From Streptomyces sp. NBC_01465 (GTDB lineage Bacteria; Actinomycetota; Actinomycetes; Streptomycetales; Streptomycetaceae): a stretch of 64,000 bases of DNA. Position 1 is the stretch's first letter. The number at the start of each line of letters is the position of its first letter. A model generated the notes under the pieces. The model had not been told where the DNA came from, did not search any database, and was given only the letters and a program-made list of their open reading frames with translations. Where the stretch lies: assembly GCF_036227325.1 (NCBI RefSeq), contig NZ_CP109467.1, positions 1,302,001-1,366,000 on the forward strand, read 5' to 3'. The position numbers and the translations under genes were made by a program. Below, piece after piece: positions 20,938 through 27,993 of this stretch.

Positions 20938-22023
20938 CTACTGCCGCAGCGCCCAGCCCCGCTCCCGGAGCGACGCCGAGAGCCCCGGCACCGCGGCGGG
21001 ATCGACCATGAGCTGGACCAGACCCGCCTGCTGCCCGGTCGCGTGCTCGATCCGTACGTCCTCGATGTTGACCCCGGCCCGTCCCGCGTCGGCGAAGATC
21101 CGGGCCAGCTCGCCCGGCTGGTCGCTGATGAGGACCGCCACGATCTCGTACGTCGCCGGGGCCGCTCCGTGCTTGCCCGGCACCCGCACCCGCCCGGCGT
21201 TGCCCCGCCGCAGGACGTCCTCGATGCCCTCGGCCCCGCCGCGCCGCTTCTCCTCGTCCGAGGACTGCAGGGCGCGCAGCGCCAGAACGGTCTCGTCCAG
21301 GTCGGCGGCGACCCCGGCCAGCACGTCGGCCACGGGACCGGGGTTGGCGGAGAGGATCTCCACCCACATCCGCGGGTCCGACGCGGCGATCCGGGTCACG
21401 TCCCTGATGCCCTGACCGCACAGCCGTACAGCGGTGTCATCGGCTTCTTCGAGCCGGGCCGCGACCATGGAGGAGATCAGCTGCGGGGTGTGCGAGACGA
21501 GCGCCACCGCCCGGTCGTGGGCGTCGGCGTCCATGACGACGGGCACGGCACGGCAGAGCGCGACGAGCTCCAGCGCCAGGTTGAGGACCTCGGTGTCGGT
21601 GTCCCGGGTCGGCGTGAGCACCCAGGGCCGCCCCTCGAAGAGGTCGGCGGTCGCCGCGAGGGGACCCGAACGCTCCTTGCCCGCCATCGGATGCGTACCG
21701 ATGTAGGAGGTGAGATCGCAGCCCAGCGCCTCCAGCTCGCGCCGCGGCCCGCCCTTGACGCTCGCGACGTCTATGTAGGCGCGCGCGACCCCGCGCCCCA
21801 TCGCGTCGGCGAGGGTGGAGGCCACATGGGCGGGCGGTACGGCGACGATCGCCAGGTCCACGCGCCCCTCGGCCGGATCGTCCGTCCCCGCGCCGAGCGC
21901 GGCGGCCGTACGGGCCTGCCCCGGGTCGTGGTCGACGAGGTGGACGGCGACGCCCCGGCCCGCGAGGGCGAGGGCGGCGGAGGTGCCGATCAGGCCGGTT
22001 CCGATGACGACTGCGGTTCTCAC
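20938..22023 (-). CDS. tyrA: prephenate dehydrogenase with C-terminal ACT domain
   Basis: A 361-residue NAD(P)-dependent enzyme oxidising prephenate to 4-hydroxyphenylpyruvate for tyrosine. The Rossmann motif VVIGTGLIGTSAA is at residues 5-17, and THPMAGKERSG, containing the substrate-binding His of the family, is near 120. The C-terminal 75 residues form an ACT domain (EIVAVLISDQPGELARIF), the usual site of feedback control by an amino acid. The GTG start overlaps the aroH stop (GTGA), so chorismate mutase and prephenate dehydrogenase, two successive steps, are translationally coupled. Confidence 0.95.
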   Translation of the reverse strand: MRTAVVIGTGLIGTSAALALAGRGVAVHLVDHDPGQARTAAALGAGTDDPAEGRVDLAIVAVPPAHVASTLADAMGRGVARAYIDVASVKGGPRRELEALGCDLTSYIGTHPMAGKERSGPLAATADLFEGRPWVLTPTRDTDTEVLNLALELVALCRAVPVVMDADAHDRAVALVSHTPQLISSMVAARLEEADDTAVRLCGQGIRDVTRIAASDPRMWVEILSANPGPVADVLAGVAADLDETVLALRALQSSDEEKRRGGAEGIEDVLRRGNAGRVRVPGKHGAAPATYEIVAVLISDQPGELARIFADAGRAGVNIEDVRIEHATGQQAGLVQLMVDPAAVPGLSASLRERGWALRQ

Positions 22024-22382
22024 TGGGCGATGTCCTTGCGGAGGGCGCCCGCGGCACCCAGGTAGACGTGGGCGATCTCCGACTTGGGCAGGTACGTCTC
22101 GATGTGCGCCAGGATCCGTACGACCCTCGGCATCGCGCCCGCGATGTCCAGCTCCTGGGCGCAGATCAGGGGGACGTCCACGATGCCCAGCTTGCGGGCC
22201 GCGGCGGCCGGGAAGTCGCTGTGCAGATCGGGGGTGGCCGTGAACCAGATGCTGATCAGGTCGTCGGCGACGAGCCCGTTGCGCTCCAGGACGGCGGTGA
22301 GCAGCTCGCCGACCTGCTCCTCCATGTGTCCGGCGTCGTCCCGTTCCAGCTGGACGGCTCCGCGGACCGCTCGTACCGCCAC
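22020..22382 (-). CDS. aroH: chorismate mutase, AroH class
   Basis: A 120-residue monofunctional chorismate mutase of the trimeric AroH type, rearranging chorismate to prephenate. The N-terminus VRAVRGAVQLERDD, the segment SIWFTATPDLHSDFPAAAAR and the C-terminal HVYLGAAGALRKDI match the family, including the active-site Arg and Glu region. The GTG at 22382 has an ideal AAGGAG six bases upstream. It is the first gene of the aroH-tyrA-cmk-plsC-der unit. A hairpin at 22451-22492 separates it from the upstream yidB-like gene. Confidence 0.95.
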   Translation of the reverse strand: MAVRAVRGAVQLERDDAGHMEEQVGELLTAVLERNGLVADDLISIWFTATPDLHSDFPAAAARKLGIVDVPLICAQELDIAGAMPRVVRILAHIETYLPKSEIAHVYLGAAGALRKDIAQ

Positions 22383-22450
22383 GTGCTGCTCCTTGATCGG
22401 ATGAGGTTCTGCTGCCTGTCAAGAGTAGTCAGCCCCACCGGCACACCACT

Positions 22451-22492
22451 GCGGCGACCGCCCTCCGAGACGAGTCCCGGGGCGGCCGCCGC
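22451..22492 (-). terminator. terminator-like hairpin after the YidB-family gene
   Basis: The arms GCGGCGACCGCCC and GGGCGGCCGCCGC are complementary at 12 of 13 positions with a 16-nt loop, located just downstream of the stop at 22508 and upstream of aroH. Confidence 0.6.
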
Positions 22493-22507
22493 GATGCCGT
22501 ACAGCGG

Positions 22508-22948
22508 TCAGAGCTGCTGCTGCTTGATGATGTCCTCGAGGGAGCCGCCGTGCGGGACCTCGCCGGCGGGGGTCAGCTTGTCGACGGCCTGCGGGAGGGA
22601 CTGGGCGATCTGGTCGGCCGCCTGCTGCGGGGAGACGCCCGCGTCCTCGGCGACCTTCTGCAGGGTCTCGTCGGGCAGCGCCTGGGCGATCTGCTCGCCG
22701 CTGACCTGCTTGTTGTCGCCGGTGCCGACCCAGGACTGCGCCTGGTCCATCAGCCCGGACTTGGTCAGCATGCCCATCAGGCCTTCGAGGGGGTTGCCGC
22801 CGCTGCCGCCGCTCTTGCCGGTGAAGGCGCCGAGCAGCGAGCCGAGGATGTCTCCGGCCCCGCCGCCGGCCGCGGTGCCGCCTTCGGCGTTCTTGCTGCC
22901 GCCGCCCAGAAGGCCGCCGAGCAGACTGCCGAGGTCATTTCCCGCCAT
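22508..22948 (-). CDS. YidB family (DUF937) protein
   Basis: A 146-residue protein starting MAGNDLGSLLGGLLGG. It has Gly/Leu-rich repeats LGSLLGGLLGG and ILGSLLGAF, then a helical domain with QSWVGTGDNKQVSGEQIAQAL and a second helix pair ending in EVPHGGSLEDIIKQQQL. This layout is that of the YidB/DUF937 family, widespread and uncharacterised; the QSWV-G-NxxVS motif is its hallmark. The ATG follows AAAGGC. It appears monocistronic, with a terminator hairpin downstream and a divergent exported-protein gene upstream. Confidence 0.85.
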   Translation of the reverse strand: MAGNDLGSLLGGLLGGGSKNAEGGTAAGGGAGDILGSLLGAFTGKSGGSGGNPLEGLMGMLTKSGLMDQAQSWVGTGDNKQVSGEQIAQALPDETLQKVAEDAGVSPQQAADQIAQSLPQAVDKLTPAGEVPHGGSLEDIIKQQQL

Positions 22949-23144
22949 GGTTCTGCCTTTCGAGGAAGGACTACCGGGTCCGCGGGGGCGCGGAATGCCC
23001 GGCACCAGTACTGGACAATCTGACGTAAACCTCCCTATGCCGCCACTTGGGCGACACAGACCTGTTCGCGCTATGGACGCCAGGGGTGCGGGTCCGCTTG
23101 CATGGTGGTTCTCGTACCACCCGGCGCCTCGGGGGAGGCTTTCC

Positions 23145-23822
23145 ATGAAGCGCTCCGGACCCCTGTACACGCTCCTCGCGGGCCTGCTGCTGGCTCTCGT
23201 GATGCTGTCCCTGAATGCCACGACGGGGAGCGGGGTGTCCTCGTACGGGGACACCCCGGCCGCACCGAGCACCCCACCGGGCACGGCGAAGCCGTCGGCC
23301 ACCGCGAGCACCCCGGCCCCGTCGCCGACACCGACTCCGTCGAAGACCGCGACGCCGCCGCCCGATGCCTCGTACGCGGGCCGTACCAAGGACGACAGAG
23401 CCTCCGTCGCCATCTCGCTCAAGGACGGCAAGGCCATCGCGTACGTCTGCGACGGCCGCGCCCAGGAGGCCTGGCTGAAGGGTGACGTCAAGGACGACGG
23501 CACCATGAAGCTGAGCGGCAGCGGCGGCGCCAAGCTGGAGGGCACGCTCCGCGGGAACAAGGTCGACGGCACGGTCGACCTCCGCAAGCAGAACTGGCAG
23601 TTCACCGCGGCGAAGGCGGTCAAGCCCTCCGGGCTCTACCGCGCCACGACCGAGGTGCGCGGCGCGAAGATCGACGGCGGCTGGATCGTCCTCCAGAACG
23701 GCCGCCAGGTCGGCATCGTCGACACCGACGGCAAACCGGCCGGAGCGCCCCCGATCGACCCGCAGACCGGCGCCGTGACCGTCAACGGCACCGAGATCAC
23801 CGCTGCCCCCGCCGTCCCCTGA
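23145..23822 (+). CDS. exported or membrane-anchored hypothetical protein
   Basis: A 225-residue protein with an N-terminal signal/anchor (KRSGPLYTLLAGLLLALVML), a Pro/Ser/Thr-rich spacer (about residues 40-85) and a beta-rich extracytoplasmic domain with ASVAISLKDGKAIAYVCDG and GAKLEGTLRGNKVDGTVDL. I do not recognise a named family. The ATG is preceded by GGGAGG. It heads a compact three-gene set: 20 bp to the next gene and then an ATGA overlap to a Rieske lipoprotein. It may supply an outer-face component to that redox module, but only position supports this. Confidence 0.75.
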   Translation: MKRSGPLYTLLAGLLLALVMLSLNATTGSGVSSYGDTPAAPSTPPGTAKPSATASTPAPSPTPTPSKTATPPPDASYAGRTKDDRASVAISLKDGKAIAYVCDGRAQEAWLKGDVKDDGTMKLSGSGGAKLEGTLRGNKVDGTVDLRKQNWQFTAAKAVKPSGLYRATTEVRGAKIDGGWIVLQNGRQVGIVDTDGKPAGAPPIDPQTGAVTVNGTEITAAPAVP

Positions 23823-23842
23823 GTGCAGGGAGTGAGTACGCC

Positions 23843-24439
23843 ATGAGCGTCGACCCCAACGCCCCCACCTCCTCGTTCCCCGCCCAGCCGGACGGCGGCC
23901 ACGCCCGCCCGGGCGCCGCCCGCTATCTGGTGCCCGCGCTGGTGGCCGCGGCGGTCGCCGTCGCTCTCGGGGTGTACGGCAAGGAGCACGACCCCGCGGG
24001 CACGGCCTTCAACCTCGCGGGCTTCAGCAGCACCAGCGCGGTCAAGGCCTGGCTGGCCACCGCGGCGATCGCCTTCGCGCTCGTCCAGCTCTTCTCGGCG
24101 CTGGCGATGTACGGCCGCCTGCCGGGCCTTGCCCGCGCCACCTGGACCGCGCCGCTGCACCGCTGGTCGGGGCGGATCGCCTTCCTCCTGGCGGTCCCCG
24201 TCGCGGTGCACTGCCTCTATGCCCTGGGCTACCAGACGTACAGCACCCGGGTGATGTGGCACTCGCTCTTCGGCTGCTTCTTCTTCGGGGCGTTCAGCGC
24301 CAAGATGCTGCTGCTGCGCGCCGAACGGCTGCCCGGCTGGCTGATCCCCGTCGTCGGCGGACTTGTCCTCGTCGTGCTCGCCGTCATCTGGCTGACCTCG
24401 GCGCTCTGGTTCTTCCGTACGTTCGGAGTCACGACATGA
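23843..24439 (+). CDS. membrane protein, DUF6529/cytochrome b561-like, probable heme-binding
   Basis: A 198-residue membrane protein with five predicted helices (about 27-45, 68-90, 108-130, 138-160, 168-190). Histidines fall at or near helix faces: His106 (LHRWSG), His123 (VAVHCLYAL) and His140 (MWHSLFG). This layout resembles small b-type cytochrome/ferric-reductase-like proteins of actinomycetes, but heme binding is inferred from the histidines only. GGGAGTG precedes the ATG. The stop overlaps the start of the Rieske gene (ATGA), which argues that this protein passes electrons to or from the Rieske centre. Confidence 0.75.
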   Translation: MSVDPNAPTSSFPAQPDGGHARPGAARYLVPALVAAAVAVALGVYGKEHDPAGTAFNLAGFSSTSAVKAWLATAAIAFALVQLFSALAMYGRLPGLARATWTAPLHRWSGRIAFLLAVPVAVHCLYALGYQTYSTRVMWHSLFGCFFFGAFSAKMLLLRAERLPGWLIPVVGGLVLVVLAVIWLTSALWFFRTFGVTT

Positions 24440-24906
24440 GCGGGGTGACGAGCCGCCGCGCGGCGCTCGTGACCGGCGGCGCAGCGCTGGCGGCCCTGGC
24501 GGGCTGCACGAAGTACGGGGACGAGTCCCAGCAGCCGGAGGCCCCGCCCTCATCCGCGCCCGCGTCCGGCAGTTCGAAACCGGCCGGAGGCGGAGGCGGC
24601 GGCGGAGGCGGCGGCGGCGCCCCGGCACTGGCCAAGACGACCGACATCCCGGTCGGCGGCGGCAAGATCTTCGCCGACAAGAAGGTCGTGGTCACCCAGC
24701 CCGAGGCGGGCGCGTTCAAAGCCTTCTCGGCGATCTGCACCCACCAGGGCTGCACGGTCTCCAGCGTCTCGGACGGCACCATCAACTGCCCCTGCCACGG
24801 CTCCAAGTACCGCATCGCGGACGCCTCCGTGGCCGGCGGTCCGGCGCCCCGTCCACTCGCCCCCCAGGCCATAAAAGTCACGGGGGATTCGATCAGCCTC
24901 GCGTAA
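24436..24906 (+). CDS. Rieske [2Fe-2S] lipoprotein with Tat-type signal
   Basis: A 156-residue exported Rieske protein. The N-terminus has a twin arginine (TSRRAALVTGG) and a lipobox LAGC at Cys24, implying Tat export of a folded Fe-S protein and lipid anchoring. A spacer with eleven consecutive glycines (about 51-61) precedes the Rieske fold. Cluster ligands are Cys101/His103 in ICTHQGC and Cys118/His121 in CPCHGS. It is shorter than the cytochrome bc1 Rieske subunit and is not near qcr genes. Translational coupling with the upstream membrane protein suggests a dedicated electron-transfer pair. Partners and substrate are unknown. Confidence 0.92.
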   Translation: MSGVTSRRAALVTGGAALAALAGCTKYGDESQQPEAPPSSAPASGSSKPAGGGGGGGGGGGAPALAKTTDIPVGGGKIFADKKVVVTQPEAGAFKAFSAICTHQGCTVSSVSDGTINCPCHGSKYRIADASVAGGPAPRPLAPQAIKVTGDSISLA

Positions 24907-24917
24907 CGTCTCGGTCC

Positions 24918-25646
24918 ATGCAGGTCACTCCCGAAGCGCTCGTCACCCACCACACGATCTACTCCTGCGTGATGGGCTCACGCGCCTTCGGCCTGGCCAC
25001 GGACACCAGCGACACGGACCGCCGGGGCGTCTTCCTCGCCCCGACCCCGCTCTTCTGGCACTTCGACAAGCCGCCCACGCACGTGGAGGGACCGGCGGAG
25101 GAGCAGTTCTCCTGGGAGCTGGAGCGCTTCTGCGAACTGGCCCTGCGCGCCAACCCCAACATCCTGGAGTGCCTGCACTCCCCCATCGTCGAGCGCATCG
25201 ATGCGACGGGCCGCGAACTCCTCGCCCTGCGCGACGCGTTCCTCTCCCGCGAGGTGCACAAGACCTTCTCCCGATACGCACTCGGCCAGCGCAAGAAGCT
25301 GGAGGCGGACGTACGGATCCACGGCGCCCCGCGCTGGAAACACGCGATGCACCTCCTGCGTCTCCTCGCGAGCGCCCGCGATCTGCTCCGCACCGGCGAG
25401 CTGGTGATCGACGTGGGCGAGGACCGCGAGCCCCTGCTCGCCGTCAAGCGCGGCGAGGTCCCCTGGCCGGAGATCGAGAAGCGCATGACGCGCCTGGCGG
25501 AGGAGTGCGACCAGGCGGCGACCACCACCCCGCTTCCGGCCGAACCGGACCGCGCCCGGGTGGAGGCGTTCCTGTTCCGGGTCCGGCGCGACTCAGCGCT
25601 GCAGTCGGGCCCGTACGACGAAATCGTGCAGCGCGTCGTGCGCTGA
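24918..25646 (+). CDS. nucleotidyltransferase, PF10127/RlaP-type DNA polymerase beta superfamily
   Basis: A 242-residue minimal nucleotidyltransferase. The catalytic pattern GS-x(10)-D-x-D is visible as GSRAFGLATDTSDTDRRG (Gly20-Ser21, Asp32, Asp34), followed by helices including NPNILECLHSP. RlaP-family proteins transfer nucleotides to unknown, possibly RNA-related, acceptors; the biological role is not established. It starts 12 bp after the Rieske gene but is probably a separate function. Its 3' end overlaps by 54 bp a convergent, decayed relative at 25593-26118. Confidence 0.85.
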   Translation: MQVTPEALVTHHTIYSCVMGSRAFGLATDTSDTDRRGVFLAPTPLFWHFDKPPTHVEGPAEEQFSWELERFCELALRANPNILECLHSPIVERIDATGRELLALRDAFLSREVHKTFSRYALGQRKKLEADVRIHGAPRWKHAMHLLRLLASARDLLRTGELVIDVGEDREPLLAVKRGEVPWPEIEKRMTRLAEECDQAATTTPLPAEPDRARVEAFLFRVRRDSALQSGPYDEIVQRVVR

Positions 25647-26118
25647 GGCCGCCTCGGGCAGCCCGGACACGGCCTGGGCCGCGTCGAGAACACCGTGCAG
25701 CGCCTCGACATCGGCCTGCATCCGGGCGATGTCGACGGGCGCTGCCCCGTGCTCGGCCTCGGCCTTCACCGCGATCAGCTCCGGCAGATACTCCGGAGCC
25801 TCACCCACCTCCCGCACCAGCGTGGGCAGATCGGCCTGCACCTCGCCGCTGCGCATCAGATGGATGCCGGTGAGCAGCACCCTGAAGGTGTACAGCAGCG
25901 GCTTCAGCTCGCCGGTCTTCTCGAAGAGCCGCCACTGCGTGGGGCTCGTGCAGCCCCACGAGGGCCTCCACGGGCAGCAGATGGACACCCCGCAGGTCCA
26001 CGTCGGAGTCCCGCGAGGGGAAGCCGTAGAGATGTGCGCCGGAGACGGTCGCGAAGAGCAGCGGATCGGGCTGCTCCGCGACCACGTCCCGCAGGTCGAG
26101 ACCGGATATGTCCATCAT
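25593..26118 (-). pseudogene. decayed PF10127-type nucleotidyltransferase with internal deletion
   Basis: Two pieces of one gene lie in different frames. From ATG 26118 the frame reads MMDISGLDLRDVVAEQ, then GAHLYGFPSRDSDVDLRG (the GS-like and D-x-D nucleotidyltransferase motif) and VEALVGLHEP, up to about 25941. There the frame changes, and from 25940 down to the stop at 25593 it continues TQWRLFEKTGELKPLLYTFR and HLMRSGEVQADLPTLV, the C-terminal helical part of the same family. The pieces total about 175 residues against about 240 for the intact neighbour, so roughly 200 bp of the middle is missing as well as the frame. This is a deletion, not a simple frameshift, and the product should be inactive. 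It is convergent with the intact family member. Confidence 0.8.
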
Positions 26119-26121
26119 GGA

Positions 26122-27141
26122 TCAAGCATCCCAGAGCGCCCCCAGCGTCAGGAGCTCGCTCCGGTACTCGATGCGCTCCTCCCACTCCTTGGGCCACGCC
26201 CGCGCCCCCAGGTGCGCCCCCGCGAAGGCCCCCGTCAGACAGGCGATCGAGTCGGAGTCGCCCTCGGTGCAGGCGGCCCGGCGCAGGGCGAGGACCGGCT
26301 CGTCGGGGAAGAGGAGGAAGCAGAGCAGCGCGGTGGCGAGTGCCTCCTCGGCGATCCAGCCCTCACCCGTGTCCAGGCACGGGTCCGTCTCCGGCGAGGG
26401 CGAGCGCAGCGCCTTGACGACGCGGTCGAGGGCGGTCAGGCAGTCGTCCCAGCCCCGGGAGATGAAGGCCTCGGGCGAGGGGTCCTGGGAGTGCTTCCAC
26501 AGGTTGCCGAGCCAGCGCTCGTTGTAGTGGCTGCGGTTCTCGAAGGCGTACGAACGGAGCTGCCCGACGAGCCCCGCCGGGTCCGCGCCCTGCGCCAGCA
26601 GATAGACCGCCCGGGCCGTCAGGTCACTCGCGGCCAGCGCCGTCGGGTGCCCGTGGGTGAGCGCCGACTGCAACTGGGCGGCCCCCGCCCGCTGTTCGAC
26701 GCTCAGGCCGGGTACGAGACCGACCGGCGCGACCCGCATATTGGCGCCGCACCCCTTGGAGTCGATCTGGCTGGCCTCCTGCCAGGGCAGGTCGCTGTCG
26801 AGGAGCCGGCAGGCGACCAGGCAGGTCCGCCCGGGGGCCCGGTTGTTCTCCGGCGAGTGGTACCAGTTCACGAACTCCTCGCGCACGGGCCGCGCCATCC
26901 GCAGCGGCGCGAGGAGCCCCCGGTCCATGGCCGTGCGCATGCCGCGTCCCAGCGCGAGCGTCATCTGCGTGTCGTCGCTGACGATCGCGGGCTTGATCAG
27001 CTCCATCTCGCGCCACGGCCCGCACTTGGCGAGGATCTCGGGCACGTTGTTGAACTCGGTCGGGAAGCCGAGCGCATCCCCCAGCGCGAGCCCGATCAGC
27101 GATCCGGTCGCCGCCCATTTCGTACTCATGCCACTGGTCAT
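26122..27141 (-). CDS. ADP-ribosylglycohydrolase family protein
   Basis: A 339-residue all-helical hydrolase of the ARH/DraG family, which removes ADP-ribose from proteins or other acceptors using two Mg ions. The metal-binding motifs are seen: GLALGDALGFPTEF near residue 17, SDDTQMTLA at about 55-63, and the C-terminal EGDSDSIACLTGAFAGAHLG. The start ATG at 27141 overlaps the stop of the NrtR-like gene by 4 bp (ATGA); ATG 27129 is a second option. Coupling to a Nudix regulator of the NrtR type ties it to NAD/ADP-ribose metabolism. The physiological substrate is unknown. Confidence 0.92.
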   Translation of the reverse strand: MTSGMSTKWAATGSLIGLALGDALGFPTEFNNVPEILAKCGPWREMELIKPAIVSDDTQMTLALGRGMRTAMDRGLLAPLRMARPVREEFVNWYHSPENNRAPGRTCLVACRLLDSDLPWQEASQIDSKGCGANMRVAPVGLVPGLSVEQRAGAAQLQSALTHGHPTALAASDLTARAVYLLAQGADPAGLVGQLRSYAFENRSHYNERWLGNLWKHSQDPSPEAFISRGWDDCLTALDRVVKALRSPSPETDPCLDTGEGWIAEEALATALLCFLLFPDEPVLALRRAACTEGDSDSIACLTGAFAGAHLGARAWPKEWEERIEYRSELLTLGALWDA

Positions 27142-27872
27142 GCGATCCGTCCTTCGGGGCGCAGAAGAGGTGGGTGGAGGGCGGTGGCCGGCCCCGCTCG
27201 ATAGAGCGAGGCCGGCTTCCCCCGTCCCCCGGTGAGGCGCGCGGCCCCGGCGACCGGCTCGACGAAGCCGGGCGTGGCAAGGACCTTGCGCCGGAAATTG
27301 GGCCGGTCCAGGGCGGTGCCCCAGACGGTCTCGTACACCTGCTGGAGCTCGCCGAGCGTGAAGGCGGTCGGGCAGAAGGCCGTGGCGAGGCAGCTGTACT
27401 CGAGCTTGGAGCCGATGCGGTCGTGCGCGTCGGCGACGATCTGCCCGTGGTCGAAAGCGAGTTGGCCGAGATTCCCGTCGGCCGGCACCCACTCCGCATG
27501 AGCCGCGTCGCCGCCCCCGTGCGGCTCGGGCAGGTCGGGTACGAGAGCGGTGTACGCGACGGAGACCACCCGCATCCTGGGGTCGCGGTCGGGCCCGCTG
27601 TAGGTCCGCAGCTGTTCCAGGTGGAGCGACTCGACGACCGGCTCCAACAGCCCGGTCTCCTCGGCCAGTTCGCGCCGGGCGGCCTCCTCGGCGGACTCCC
27701 TCGGCAGTACGAAACCGCCGGGCAGCGCCCAGGACCCCGCGTACGGCTCCTGCCCGCGCCGGATCAGCAGTACGTGCAACTGCCCGTCCCGCACGGTGAA
27801 TACGGCGAGGTCGACGGTGACGGCGAAGGGCGCGAACGCATAGGGGTCGTAGTCCTTCACCGGATCGGTCAT
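27138..27872 (-). CDS. NrtR-like Nudix-domain transcriptional regulator
   Basis: A 244-residue protein with an N-terminal Nudix domain (VDLAVFTVRDGQLHVLLIRR) and a complete Nudix box from Gly-Gly in PGGFVLPRESAEE to RELAEETGL, then a C-terminal winged-helix-like domain (TAFTLGELQQVYETVWG and DRPNFRRKVLAT) typical of NrtR regulators. NrtR proteins sense ADP-ribose and repress NAD-synthesis or ADP-ribose-turnover genes. Because the Nudix box is intact, catalytic activity may remain. The ATG at 27872 (MTDPVK) has GGAGG seven bases upstream; the ATG at 27878 is too close to it. A perfect palindrome lies about 20 bp upstream, fitting autoregulation. It is coupled to the downstream ADP-ribosylglycohydrolase. 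Confidence 0.88.
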   Translation of the reverse strand: MTDPVKDYDPYAFAPFAVTVDLAVFTVRDGQLHVLLIRRGQEPYAGSWALPGGFVLPRESAEEAARRELAEETGLLEPVVESLHLEQLRTYSGPDRDPRMRVVSVAYTALVPDLPEPHGGGDAAHAEWVPADGNLGQLAFDHGQIVADAHDRIGSKLEYSCLATAFCPTAFTLGELQQVYETVWGTALDRPNFRRKVLATPGFVEPVAGAARLTGGRGKPASLYRAGPATALHPPLLRPEGRIA

Positions 27873-27890
27873 CGCCATGCCTCCGCCTTA

Positions 27891-27907
27891 ATAGTCACCC
27901 TGACTAT
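27891..27907. promoter_or_regulatory. perfect palindrome, probable NrtR operator
   Basis: ATAGTCA-CCC-TGACTAT is a perfect 7+3+7 inverted repeat in a short AT-rich stretch, 19 bp upstream of the NrtR-like start. Its position against the ribosome-binding site fits repression of the regulator-ARH operon. The assignment to NrtR rests on position and symmetry. Confidence 0.65.
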
Positions 27908-27938
27908 AAAGCGGAACGGGGCGGCCCGACAAGAAGAA

Positions 27939-27973
27939 AACCCGGCCCCCGCGAAAAAAGCGGGGACCGGGTT
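27939..27973 (-). terminator. rho-independent terminator after rluB
   Basis: A 14-bp stem with one mismatch (AACCCGGCCCCCGC / GCGGGGACCGGGTT) around a GAAAAAA loop. On the minus strand it is followed by TTCTTCTTG, giving a T-rich tail, 21 bp after the rluB stop. Confidence 0.85.
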
Positions 27974-27993
27974 CCGACGGAGACGGACGACGT

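Noticed and set aside
25593..26118. Programmed frameshift in the second nucleotidyltransferase
   Set aside because: About 65-80 residues of the middle are missing as well as the frame, and no slippery sequence is at the junction.
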